From Nitrospirota bacterium (GTDB taxonomy: Bacteria > Nitrospirota > Nitrospiria > Nitrospirales > UBA8639), in NCBI GenBank assembly GCA_029879555.1, contig JAOUQB010000202.1:1-5284 (forward strand): 5,284 nucleotides of DNA, in the 5' to 3' direction. Shown here in pieces: positions 1 through 5,284 of this stretch; positions within the stretch are counted from its first letter, which is position 1, and each line of letters begins with the position of its first letter. The notes beneath the pieces were generated by a model. It worked only from the letters and a program-made list of their open reading frames with translations, was not told the origin of the DNA and made no database searches. Position numbers and translations under genes: made by a program.

Positions 1-246
1 GAGCCTCTCATCCATCCACGTCCTGTTCCCATCCGTTTTCGTAAATCGGTGCCAACCGCATGGCTACAGATGGAAATTTCGGAAGGTATGAATCGTCAGA
101 TTCGTCGAATGACCGCTCAGGTGGGCCATCCCACATTGCGCGTGATTCGTGTGGGTATCGGGTCAATTTCGTTAGGCCAGCTGGCACCAGGTGCCTGGCG
201 CATGCTGAGTCCTCAAGAAATTCAAGATTTGCTAAAATCTGATTGA
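1..246 (+). CDS. rluE: RluE-type 23S rRNA pseudouridine synthase, C-terminal fragment (5' end outside window)
   Basis: This reading frame is open from base 1 to the TGA at 244-246 and gives about 81 residues, so the start and the catalytic aspartate domain lie upstream of the window. The visible part carries the C-terminal signature of the RsuA/RluB/RluE/RluF group: an [20 protein letters not shown] segment followed by VIRVGIG and an APGAWR motif. The NRQ(V/I)RRMTA-x-VG-x-PTLR form is typical of RluE rather than RsuA (YHQVKRM) or RluB (NREVRRLF). Enzymes of this type isomerise a uridine of 23S rRNA (U2457 in E. coli) to pseudouridine in the cytoplasm. A GTG at 49 is in frame, but it is internal to the conserved region and is not the real start. 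The family is clear; the exact target uridine is inferred from E. coli RluE. Confidence 0.88.
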   Translation, partial: EPLIHPRPVPIRFRKSVPTAWLQMEISEGMNRQIRRMTAQVGHPTLRVIRVGIGSISLGQLAPGAWRMLSPQEIQDLLKSD

Positions 247-628
247 CGTTTCAAGAAATTTGGTCCTCCCGGAATTACGAGGAGAAGGCGAGGGGCCACG
301 ACAAAGAAAAACCAGTTCTATAAGGGTAAATACCTTGAACATTGTCACACGCGCAGGTACAATACGCATCGCCTTATTCACCATATTTAGGGTCGTACCT
401 TCAACAGCGATACTACATATCACCTGATTCATCCGGAGTTGTTTAATTTCTGACCAGTTTTGCACTATCCCCCACATCATATTTTCCCTCTAGTCAATCT
501 GACCTCATTCTGTGAGTTTCCTCTGTGGTAGTGAACGGGAGTATGGTTCTGCGGGAATATTTGCTTTGTCGTACCAATAATAACCTCATAGGGTTTTTCT
601 CTTACAAAGATATGGAGATCTATTCAAC
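247..628. other. Intergenic stretch with no convincing gene; presumed hppA upstream region
   Basis: This 382-base gap is more A+T-rich than the genes on either side. I see only weak inverted repeats: TCCTC at 264-268 with GAGGA at 279-283, and AAGG at 322-325 with CCTT at 333-336. Neither is followed by a T-run, so no intrinsic terminator for the pseudouridine synthase can be claimed. The hppA promoter should lie near the right end, but the best pair I can find (TTGCTT at 561-566 and CCTCAT at 584-589, 17 bases apart) is too poor to annotate. A minus-strand 82-codon frame at 232-480 is discussed among the rejected items. Confidence 0.6.
613..618 (+). promoter_or_regulatory. Ribosome binding site of hppA
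   Basis: TGGAGA lies 10 bases before the ATG at 629. It is a modest Shine-Dalgarno match, but it agrees with the start of the conserved membrane pyrophosphatase N-terminus and so supports that ATG. Confidence 0.5.
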
Positions 629-2770
629 ATGGCCGTAACGATTATTCTGGTCCTTTCTCTCCTGGGATTGGTCATTGCGTTTTACTACTCGTCATCAGTC
701 AACAAAATCCCTATTGATATGGGAGTTGAGGATAAGGATACCAGGCAACGTCTGGCCAAAATTCATTCGGCCATTGCGACCGGGGCTATGGCTTTCCTGA
801 AGCAGGAATATAAAATTATGGCCATTTTTATGGTGGTCTTTGCCGCGATTATCGCCGTGCTTATTGATGATCATCACACCGATTATGTGAATGAAGGTCT
901 CTATACAGCCGTGGCATTTATTTTTGGGTCTATCATTTCTATTGCTTCAGGCTTCATCGGGATGAAGATTGCGGTCCAGGGAAATGTGCGAACGACCGTT
1001 TCCGCCAATAAGTCGCTCTCTGAAGCCTTTAATGTGGCGGTGAATTCTGGAGCGGTGATGGGCTTTGGCCTCGTGAGTCTCGCGGCATTAGGGTTGCTCT
1101 TGATTTACCTTGGATTAAAGGCGGTCATGCCGGAACAATTGCCGACGCATGTGTTAATGGAAGTTATCGCCGGATTCGGGTTGGGGGGATCTTCGATTGC
1201 TCTGTTTGCCCGTGTCGGCGGTGGGATTTTCACGAAAGCGGCCGATGTCGGGGCTGATCTCGTCGGGAAAGTTGAAGCTGGTATTCCCGAAGATGATCCA
1301 CGGAACCCTGCCGTGATTGCCGATAATGTGGGCGATAACGTGGGAGATGTGGCGGGAATGGGAGCCGATTTGTTTGGGTCCTGCGCAGAAAGCACGTGCG
1401 CCGCAATGGTCATCAGCGCGGTCGCATTTTCGGGAATGGTTGATGCTCTGTTATATCCGATCCTTATTTCTGCCATTGGAATTCCGGTCAGTTTCCTCAC
1501 GTTGATGATGACCAAGGTCAATTCCGAAGACCAAGTTGGTCCAGCCTTGAAAAAGATGCTGATCGTCTCCAGTGCAGTGATGGCCGTTGTGATGTTCTTC
1601 GTCACCAAATTCATGCTTCCTGATACGTTTGAAATCGGAGGGGTATCCTATACCGACCTGGGTGTGTATTTCTGCTTCCTGACGGGGCTGATTGCCGGTC
1701 TTGTCGTTGGGTTAATGACCGAGTATTACACTTCGCATGACTATGCCCCGGTGCGGGAAGTGGCCAAATCGTGTGAAACGGGTTCCGCCACCAATATCAT
1801 TTTTGGGTTGGCTCTTGGCTATCAGAGTGCTGTCGGACCGTATCTCGCTATTGGTCTGGCGATCTATATTCCTTGGATGTTAGCAGGAATGTATGGAGTG
1901 GCCATTGCCTCTCTGGGCATGCTGGGAACTCTCGTCATTGCGCTGACGATTGATGCGTATGGACCGGTTTCTGATAATGCCGGGGGCATTGCGGAAATGG
2001 CCGGTATGCCAGAGCATGTCCGTCAACGGACTGATGTGTTGGATGCGGCTGGGAATACGACGGCGGCCATCGGTAAAGGATTTGCGATTGGTGCGGCGAT
2101 TCTGACTTCTTTGGCCCTCTTTGCGGCCTTCCTCACCCGAGCTGATTTATTGCTCAAGGAGCAGAATGGTCCAGAATATGATCTCCTCGGAACGATTAAT
2201 TTGCTTGATCCCCTGGTCTTTACCAGCCTCTTTATCGGGGCAGTCTTGCCGTCATACTTTTCCGCGATGACCATGAAATCTGTTGGATCAGCAGCCTATG
2301 AGATGATTGAAGAGGTCCGTCGTCAATTTCGCACCATTCCCGGACTGATGGAAGGGAAGGCCGAAGCCGATTACGCGCAATGTGTTGCCATTTCGACCAA
2401 GGCCGCCCTCAGGGAAATGATTGCACCAGGTATTTTGATTATGGGCACGCCGTTGGTGACCGGATTCCTCTTTGGCATTCAAGCGGTCGCTGGGGTACTT
2501 GCCGGATCCCTTGTCGCTGGAGGCGTCATCGCCATCTCCTCTTCGAATAGTGGTGGGGCGTGGGATAATGCCAAAAAGTATATTGAGAAGGGCAACCTCG
2601 GTGGGAAAGGGACAGAAACCCATAAAGCCGCCGTGGTTGGTGATACGGTTGGCGATCCTTTGAAAGATACCTCAGGCCCCTCGCTTAATATCCTGATTAA
2701 ACTTTCAGCCATTTTATCGTTGGTGTTTGTGCCATTTTTCGTACAGTATGGCGGGTTGTTGATGAAGTAA
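629..2770 (+). CDS. hppA: Membrane-bound proton-translocating pyrophosphatase, K+-dependent H+-PPase type
   Basis: This integral membrane pump hydrolyses cytoplasmic pyrophosphate and uses the energy to export an ion. The 713 residues match the family's usual length, and many hydrophobic helices run throughout. Seen in order are the [11 protein letters not shown] signature (206-216), the [19 protein letters not shown] motif (230-248) with D232, D236 and D240, a second metal/PPi cluster around [18 protein letters not shown] (D442, D449, N450), and the C-terminal [17 protein letters not shown] block (671-687) with D672, D676, K679 and D680. In [13 protein letters not shown]479 and G482 replace the Lys and Thr of K+-independent enzymes, which indicates K+ dependence. 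The gate glutamate is E254 in FGSCAES, four residues after the position used by Na+ pumps (here G250); this matches plant-type H+-PPases. The gene is probably transcribed alone, given long gaps on both sides. Family assignment is firm; H+ specificity is inferred from these residues. Confidence 0.97.
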   Translation: MAVTIILVLSLLGLVIAFYYSSSVNKIPIDMGVEDKDTRQRLAKIHSAIATGAMAFLKQEYKIMAIFMVVFAAIIAVLIDDHHTDYVNEGLYTAVAFIFGSIISIASGFIGMKIAVQGNVRTTVSANKSLSEAFNVAVNSGAVMGFGLVSLAALGLLLIYLGLKAVMPEQLPTHVLMEVIAGFGLGGSSIALFARVGGGIFTKAADVGADLVGKVEAGIPEDDPRNPAVIADNVGDNVGDVAGMGADLFGSCAESTCAAMVISAVAFSGMVDALLYPILISAIGIPVSFLTLMMTKVNSEDQVGPALKKMLIVSSAVMAVVMFFVTKFMLPDTFEIGGVSYTDLGVYFCFLTGLIAGLVVGLMTEYYTSHDYAPVREVAKSCETGSATNIIFGLALGYQSAVGPYLAIGLAIYIPWMLAGMYGVAIASLGMLGTLVIALTIDAYGPVSDNAGGIAEMAGMPEHVRQRTDVLDAAGNTTAAIGKGFAIGAAILTSLALFAAFLTRADLLLKEQNGPEYDLLGTINLLDPLVFTSLFIGAVLPSYFSAMTMKSVGSAAYEMIEEVRRQFRTIPGLMEGKAEADYAQCVAISTKAALREMIAPGILIMGTPLVTGFLFGIQAVAGVLAGSLVAGGVIAISSSNSGGAWDNAKKYIEKGNLGGKGTETHKAAVVGDTVGDPLKDTSGPSLNILIKLSAILSLVFVPFFVQYGGLLMK

Positions 2771-2844
2771 GGTTTTTGTCGAAAGAAGACAACGGGCGTA
2801 GTTGATTTGTTTGGCACATGAGGCAAGTTTTTAATGCAATAGTA

Positions 2845-2850
2845 TATAAT
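2845..2850 (+). promoter_or_regulatory. Isolated TATAAT, possible -10 element
   Basis: A perfect TATAAT stands 75 bases after the hppA stop. No acceptable -35 hexamer lies 16-18 bases upstream (the bases there read GGCAAG or close to it), and there is no TGn extended -10. If active, transcription would begin near 2857 and run through the structured block into the kinase operon. The match sits in an A+T-rich stretch, where such hexamers arise by chance. Confidence 0.22.
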
Positions 2851-2888
2851 AGGCTTATCGTAGTGTGTTGGTAGGGTCGTTGCCCAGA

Positions 2889-2994
2889 ATGCTCATATTA
2901 TCCCCAGATAAAATTTTTTATTTTGTTATCCTTTCATTATTCCTTTTTCTCCTGTCCTTATTCTTCATATCTTCATTCCGTTTTTATCCTCTTT
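2889..2994 (+). terminator. C-rich, G-poor tract; possible Rho-utilisation region after hppA
   Basis: By direct count, these 106 bases contain 25 C and only 5 G (at 2891, 2907, 2925, 2954 and 2980). From about 2914 on, the strand is almost entirely pyrimidine. The tract has little potential for stable structure apart from a weak A+T hairpin (2908-2914 with 2920-2926). No intrinsic terminator follows hppA, because the small TTGTC/GACAA hairpin at 2776-2792 lacks a T-run. A C-over-G bubble downstream of a stop codon is what Rho loading sites look like, so this may be where hppA transcription ends. This is inference from composition only. Confidence 0.22.
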
Positions 2995-2998
2995 GCGG

Positions 2999-3034
2999 GA
3001 GGTGGCGCGTGTTTTCTTCATGTGCGTGCACCTC
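2999..3034 (+). other. 13-bp hairpin in the non-coding region upstream of the kinase
   Basis: Bases 2999-3004 (GAGGTG) pair with 3029-3034 (CACCTC), and 3005-3011 (GCGCGTG) pair with 3019-3025 (CATGTGC) including two G-U pairs. The loop is TTTTCTT, and a three-base bulge (3026-3028) separates the two helical segments. The hairpin is not followed by a T-run on either strand, so it does not look like an intrinsic terminator. It directly follows the unstructured C-rich tract and precedes the longer rod at 3065-3171. The pairing is visible; its function is unknown. Confidence 0.4.
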
Positions 3035-3064
3035 GAATCATTCATTCTTTGATATGAAAGCCTG

Positions 3065-3171
3065 ATGTTCCAACATCTCCGGTGCTGAAGTTCTAGGCCG
3101 AACGGGTGACAGGTTCTCCTGAATCCCTGTTCGCTAAGACATGGCAGTTGTTGTGGAGAAAGTTGGAATGT
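3065..3171 (+). ncRNA. Candidate structured RNA element of unknown family (rod with 15-bp closing stem)
   Basis: Bases 3065-3074 pair with 3162-3171 (ten pairs, two of them G-U), and after a small A-rich internal loop 3076-3080 (TCTCC) pair with 3155-3159 (GGAGA), giving a 15-bp long-range stem. Inside it, 3085-3087 can pair with 3145-3147. A second nested helix then runs CGAAC (3099-3103)/GTTCG (3129-3133), GGG (3104-3106)/CCC (3125-3127) and CAGG (3110-3113)/CCTG (3118-3121), closed by a TTCT tetraloop. A local palindrome, GATGT at 3064-3068 with ACATC at 3073-3077, would compete with the long stem, so two exclusive folds are possible. I do not see the conserved core of SRP RNA, tmRNA, RNase P RNA or a tRNA, and 6S RNA is not a convincing match. 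The element could be an independent RNA, a leader of the kinase operon about 100 bases upstream of its start, or a palindromic repeat. The strand is assumed. Confidence 0.35.
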
Positions 3172-3187
3172 GCAATCTCGCGAGGTT

Positions 3188-3203
3188 CTGCCACACTTGG
3201 CGG
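3188..3203 (+). other. Small 6-bp hairpin upstream of the kinase
   Basis: CTGCCA (3188-3193) pairs with TGGCGG (3198-3203), including one G-U pair, around a four-base loop. It lies between the rod at 3065-3171 and the kinase start. A further CCTG/CAGG pair (3219-3222 with 3229-3232) with a six-base loop follows. Both are weak alone and are listed because they continue the structured block. Confidence 0.25.
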
Positions 3204-3261
3204 CCACGCATGATCCGACCTGGTTTTTCAGGAGGAACGATCACTGAACGGGCTGGAAAGG

Positions 3262-3266
3262 AAGGA
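3262..3266 (+). promoter_or_regulatory. Ribosome binding site of the histidine kinase gene
   Basis: AAGGA lies seven bases before the ATG at 3274, within a purine-rich stretch (3251-3266). The spacing is good and supports this start. Confidence 0.65.
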
Positions 3267-3273
3267 CTGATTC

Positions 3274-4101
3274 ATGGACACACCGAATCACCCAGATAAG
3301 CCGCTTTCCCCTCAAGCAGGAGGGACGCAAGGGGTTCTCCCTGAAGATATGGAAACCTTAATGCATGTCATTTCCCATGATCTGCGAGCTCCCATTGTCA
3401 CCATTCAAGGTTTTTGTCAGGAGCTCACGATGGCGTGTGATCGATTGAAAACCTTATTTGAAGAAGAAGCCATGTCTGATGCAGTTCGAGACCATATCAA
3501 TCCCTTGGTCACCCAAGATATCCCGGAAGCGGTGCGGTTCATTCGAGCTGGGGCCGATAGCGTGAATACCGTGACCTCTGGAATTCTTCGGCTAATCCGT
3601 CTTGGGCAAATGGACATTCAATGGGAACGGTTAGACATGAACCAATTGATGATGGGTATTGTCTCCTCCCTGGAATTTCAATTGAAGAAGAAGGGTGTGG
3701 TATTGCAAATACAGGATCTCCCGGATTGTATGGGCGACGAGGTCCTCGTGACGCAGGTGTTTGCGAACCTGATCGATAACGCCCAGAAGTATCTTGATCC
3801 GTCTAGACCTGGAGAAATCACGATTGCAGGATTCATCGTCAAGGGATGGGCAGTGTACGCCATTTCGGACAATGGTATTGGAATTCCCTCAGAACAGCAC
3901 GCGACCATCTTTCGGGTGTTTAACCGTCTCAGTCCTCAACAAGGGAAAGGTGACGGGTTGGGTCTAGCCATTGTGCAGCGGATTATTCATCGGCATCAGG
4001 GGAAGATTGAAGTTGAATCTGCACCAGGGAGTGGAACCACATTCCGTGTGTTCCTTCCGCGAGCGATTGACGTTGAAGAAGGAGGTCATCATGAATCCTG
4101 A
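3274..4101 (+). CDS. Soluble sensor-less histidine kinase (HisKA + HATPase_c)
   Basis: This is a 275-residue cytoplasmic kinase with no membrane segment or PAS/GAF domain; only about 26 polar residues precede the H-box. The predicted phospho-acceptor is H35 in SHDLRAP. The ATPase domain shows the N-box (N165 and N169 in NLIDNAQKY), the G1 box (DNGIGIP, 199-205), an F-box (FRVF, 213-216), the G2 box (GDGLGL, 226-231) and a final GSGTTF (252-257). The phosphatase-type E/DxxT/N motif next to the histidine reads D36-L-R-A39, so the Thr/Asn is missing and phosphatase activity may be weak. The dimerisation region contains a polar acidic stretch (about 62-88), and H35 to N169 is 134 residues, longer than in compact kinases such as EnvZ. 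It should autophosphorylate and pass phosphate to the regulator encoded next, whose start overlaps this gene by 11 bases. The input signal is unknown and probably comes from a partner protein. Confidence 0.93.
   Translation: MDTPNHPDKPLSPQAGGTQGVLPEDMETLMHVISHDLRAPIVTIQGFCQELTMACDRLKTLFEEEAMSDAVRDHINPLVTQDIPEAVRFIRAGADSVNTVTSGILRLIRLGQMDIQWERLDMNQLMMGIVSSLEFQLKKKGVVLQIQDLPDCMGDEVLVTQVFANLIDNAQKYLDPSRPGEITIAGFIVKGWAVYAISDNGIGIPSEQHATIFRVFNRLSPQQGKGDGLGLAIVQRIIHRHQGKIEVESAPGSGTTFRVFLPRAIDVEEGGHHES
4079..4086 (+). promoter_or_regulatory. Strong Shine-Dalgarno for the response regulator, inside the kinase gene
   Basis: AAGGAGGT, a near-perfect anti-16S match, ends four bases before the ATG at 4091. 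It lies within the last codons of the kinase gene and decides the regulator start, ruling out the in-frame upstream GTG at 3971. Confidence 0.8.
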
Positions 4102-4558
4102 CACGACGATCTTGATTGCTGAAGATGATGATGGCCATGCAGCCCTCATCGAAAAAAATCTGCGACGGGCTGGGGTGGAAAAACCCTGCCATCGTTTGCG
4201 CGATGGCCAGGAAACCCTGGACTACTTTTTCAGCTCAGATGCTCTGTCGCAGGGGAAAACGGCCCACCGCTATCTCTTGCTCCTGGATATCAATCTCCCC
4301 CGGATCAATGGGATTGAAGTATTACGAAAAATGAAAGAACATGAGGTATTCAAACGAGTACCGATTCTCATGTTGTCCACCACTGATAATCCTCAAGAAG
4401 TTGAAGCTTGCCATTCTTTTGGATGTAATTTTTATCTCACCAAGCCCACTGAACCTGAAGCCTTTGCGCAGGCGATTATCCGCTTGGGTTCGTTTTTGGA
4501 TGTCGTCACCGTTCCCACCATTCGCCTAAATTCCCCCTCCGCTATTTCCCTCAATTAA
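4091..4558 (+). CDS. Single-domain response regulator (CheY/Rcp1-like receiver)
   Basis: This 155-residue protein is a receiver domain with no output domain. Seen are the acidic pocket (E11, D12, D13 in ILIAEDDDGH), the phosphorylation site D66 in LLLLDINLPRINGIEVL, the switch residue S96 in PILMLSTTD, the aromatic Y115 and the conserved K118 in FYLTKPT. The segment DGQETLDYFF (38-47) and the loop before D66 resemble the Rcp1-type regulators that pair with phytochrome-like kinases. About 37 residues follow K118, enough to finish the last helix plus a short tail. The frame is open further upstream, but 4091 is chosen because the receiver fold begins there and AAGGAGGT sits just before it. The ATG overlaps the kinase stop region by 11 bases, so translation is probably coupled. 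It should accept phosphate from the upstream kinase and act by protein-protein contact; the target is unknown. Confidence 0.94.
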   Translation: MNPDTTILIAEDDDGHAALIEKNLRRAGVEKPCHRLRDGQETLDYFFSSDALSQGKTAHRYLLLLDINLPRINGIEVLRKMKEHEVFKRVPILMLSTTDNPQEVEACHSFGCNFYLTKPTEPEAFAQAIIRLGSFLDVVTVPTIRLNSPSAISLN

Positions 4559-4723
4559 GCGAAATACTTCGTCCATTGTCAGATTGGCGAGGGATTTCCA
4601 AAAATCAAAGTCTGGGGGACCTGCAATTGGGAAAGTCGGGTTGAGATAGGAAAATCCAGGAATGAGAGATGTAGGTTTCTGAGTTGGGAACCCCCCCCAA
4701 AGACTCATGCAAGGATGGAAAGG
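4559..4723. other. Short non-coding gap between the regulator and the transposase relic
   Basis: No credible gene or intrinsic terminator is visible. CGAA (4560-4563) with TTCG (4568-4571) is a four-pair hairpin without a T-run. The gap contains a run of eight C at 4691-4698. A minus-strand frame of 60 codons (4526-4708) crosses it but resembles nothing I recognise, and in particular does not encode a DDE transposase domain. Confidence 0.5.
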
Positions 4724-5200
4724 CTAGCGGTGACGTCGAGCGAGGCTAGACCATTGCGTGTGGAGTTGTGCCGATTTTCTCTTCGAAGGCAAGGTGTTTT
4801 TCTTTTTCGAGTTCCAGCCTAAGGCCCGTAAGATCCGGCTGACATGATCCGGATGATATTTCACTCCAAACGACCGGCGAATCACTGTCCCCACGCGTTG
4901 GCAGGTCCATTGATCGGCTCGTAAGTTGGCCGCCCTCGGCCCTTGTTGAAGAATGTGGAGAAGATCTTGCCGTTGTTTCGTTGAAAGACGTGATGGGCGT
5001 CCGGTATGGGGCTTGGACTTCAGGGCATTTTTCCCGCCTTCTTCTAAGGCGTCTTTCCATCGCTTCACGGAAGATGGCGCCGCACCAATTGTTCTGGCCA
5101 CCTCTCGAATGCCACGGCCTTTACTGAGCATGCTCGCGGCTAGTCGACGTCTCGCTTCTAATTTTTCTGCACTTCCCTTGGGTCGCATACCAACATACAT
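4724..5200 (-). pseudogene. Truncated IS630-family transposase, N-terminal DNA-binding part only
   Basis: The 158-residue frame begins at the ATG ending at 5200 and stops at TAG (4724-4726). It resembles the N-terminus of IS630-family transposases: a first helix-turn-helix (about 13-50, with GRGIREVARTIGAAPSSVKRW), a linker with HTGRPSRLS (65-73), then a second winged helix with QWTCQRVG and YHPDHVSRILRALGW (115-129). Similarity seems to end at about residue 130, after which the frame is a Lys/Ser/Arg-rich tail unlike the family. Full-length members are about 340 residues, and the C-terminal DDE nuclease domain is absent. The gap to the regulator gene (about 250 bases from the end of similarity) is too short to hold it in any frame. 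It is therefore best seen as a relic that cannot transpose by itself. A minor alternative is a surviving DNA-binding protein or the first ORF of a two-ORF element. The start could also be the Met five codons in. Confidence 0.75.
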
Positions 5201-5203
5201 CGG

Positions 5204-5223
5204 AAAGTGAGTGGGGCCACTTT
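5204..5223. repeat. Short inverted repeat upstream of the transposase relic, possible element end
   Basis: AAAGTG at 5204-5209 is repeated inverted as CACTTT at 5218-5223, and a nested AGTGG/CCACT pair lies at 5210-5214 and 5217-5221. It sits just outside the transposase start and is followed by TA at 5223-5224; TA is the usual IS630/Tc1 target. No matching copy is visible on the other side of the relic (4559-4723), so identification as a terminal repeat rests on position only. Confidence 0.3.
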
Positions 5224-5284
5224 AGCGATTTTTTCGGGCCCTGGAGGTGGGTCGGATATCTGTGAGATCGTAAAAGGGGGGCTC

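Noticed and set aside
232..480. Minus-strand 82-codon frame with a weak GAGGG ribosome site and an internal FTLIELV reminiscent of type IV pilins
   Set aside because: The pilin-like string lies 50 residues from the start, lacks the preceding Gly cleavage site and a hydrophobic helix after it. The frame overlaps the end of the pseudouridine synthase gene and resembles no family I know. Chance similarity is more likely.
1105..1614. Minus-strand 169-codon frame inside hppA
   Set aside because: It is the antisense shadow of a strongly conserved coding region and has no recognisable family features.
2776..2792. TTGTC/GACAA hairpin just after hppA as a terminator
   Set aside because: Only five pairs with a seven-base loop and no T-run after it; too weak to call.
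2811..2827. TTGGCAC followed by GGCAAG, reminiscent of a sigma-54 promoter
   Set aside because: The GG and GC elements are separated by 8 bases instead of the required 10, and no activator site or conserved -12 TTGC is present.
2865..3065. Plus-strand 66-codon frame with a hydrophobic stretch (IFYFVILSLFLFLLSLFF)
   Set aside because: The hydrophobic residues are the automatic product of the T-rich pyrimidine tract. There is no Shine-Dalgarno before the GTG at 2865 or the ATG at 2889, and the frame runs through the 2999-3034 hairpin.
3110..3128. GGTTCTCCTGAATCC resembling a tRNA T-arm
   Set aside because: The T-loop consensus is interrupted by extra bases. No acceptor stem, anticodon arm or CCA end can be built around it; it belongs to the nested hairpin at 3099-3133.
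2965..3207. Minus-strand 80-codon frame through the structured block
   Set aside because: Its composition (many Cys, Arg and Ser, no recognisable motif) looks like translated non-coding DNA, and it is antisense to the paired arms.
4526..4708. Minus-strand 60-codon frame as the missing C-terminal part of the transposase
   Set aside because: It shows no DDE motif or similarity to IS630 catalytic domains, overlaps the regulator gene end, and contains the G8 homopolymer near its start.

Overview
The window reads like an ordinary chromosomal stretch of a Gram-negative-type bacterium with roughly 50% G+C. The gene content (a plant-type K+-dependent proton pyrophosphatase, a small soluble histidine kinase with a single-domain response regulator, and an IS630-family relic) would fit a Nitrospira-like member of the Nitrospirota. 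That assignment is an impression from family resemblance, not something the sequence proves.

Layout, left to right. Bases 1-246 hold the C-terminal end of an RluE-type 23S rRNA pseudouridine synthase whose start lies outside the window. A 382-base gap with no convincing gene follows. Bases 629-2770 encode a complete 713-residue membrane pyrophosphatase (HppA). Its diagnostic residues point to a K+-dependent, H+-pumping enzyme: A479/G482 for K+ dependence, and the gate glutamate E254 one helical turn later than in the Na+ pumps. Bases 2771-3273 form a 503-base non-coding stretch. It contains an isolated TATAAT box, a long C-rich/G-poor tract that could serve Rho, and then a strongly structured block at about 2999-3203: a 13-bp hairpin, a 107-nt rod closed by a 15-bp long-range stem, and a 6-bp hairpin. 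I could not assign this block to a known RNA family, and it is the least explained part of the window.

Bases 3274-4558 are a two-gene signalling operon. The first gene is a 275-residue soluble histidine kinase with no sensor domain. The second is a 155-residue receiver-only response regulator that starts inside the last codons of the kinase, with a strong Shine-Dalgarno sequence, so translation is probably coupled. The kinase should phosphorylate D66 of the regulator, which has no DNA-binding output and must act by protein contact.

The right end (4559-5284) is a decayed mobile-element region. A minus-strand ORF (4724-5200) keeps only the N-terminal DNA-binding part of an IS630-type transposase, and there is no room for the DDE catalytic domain before the regulator gene. 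A short palindrome just upstream of it may be an element end. I found no CRISPR array, tRNA, rRNA or complete new system. Unusual features are limited to the structured non-coding block and the details of the pump and kinase.
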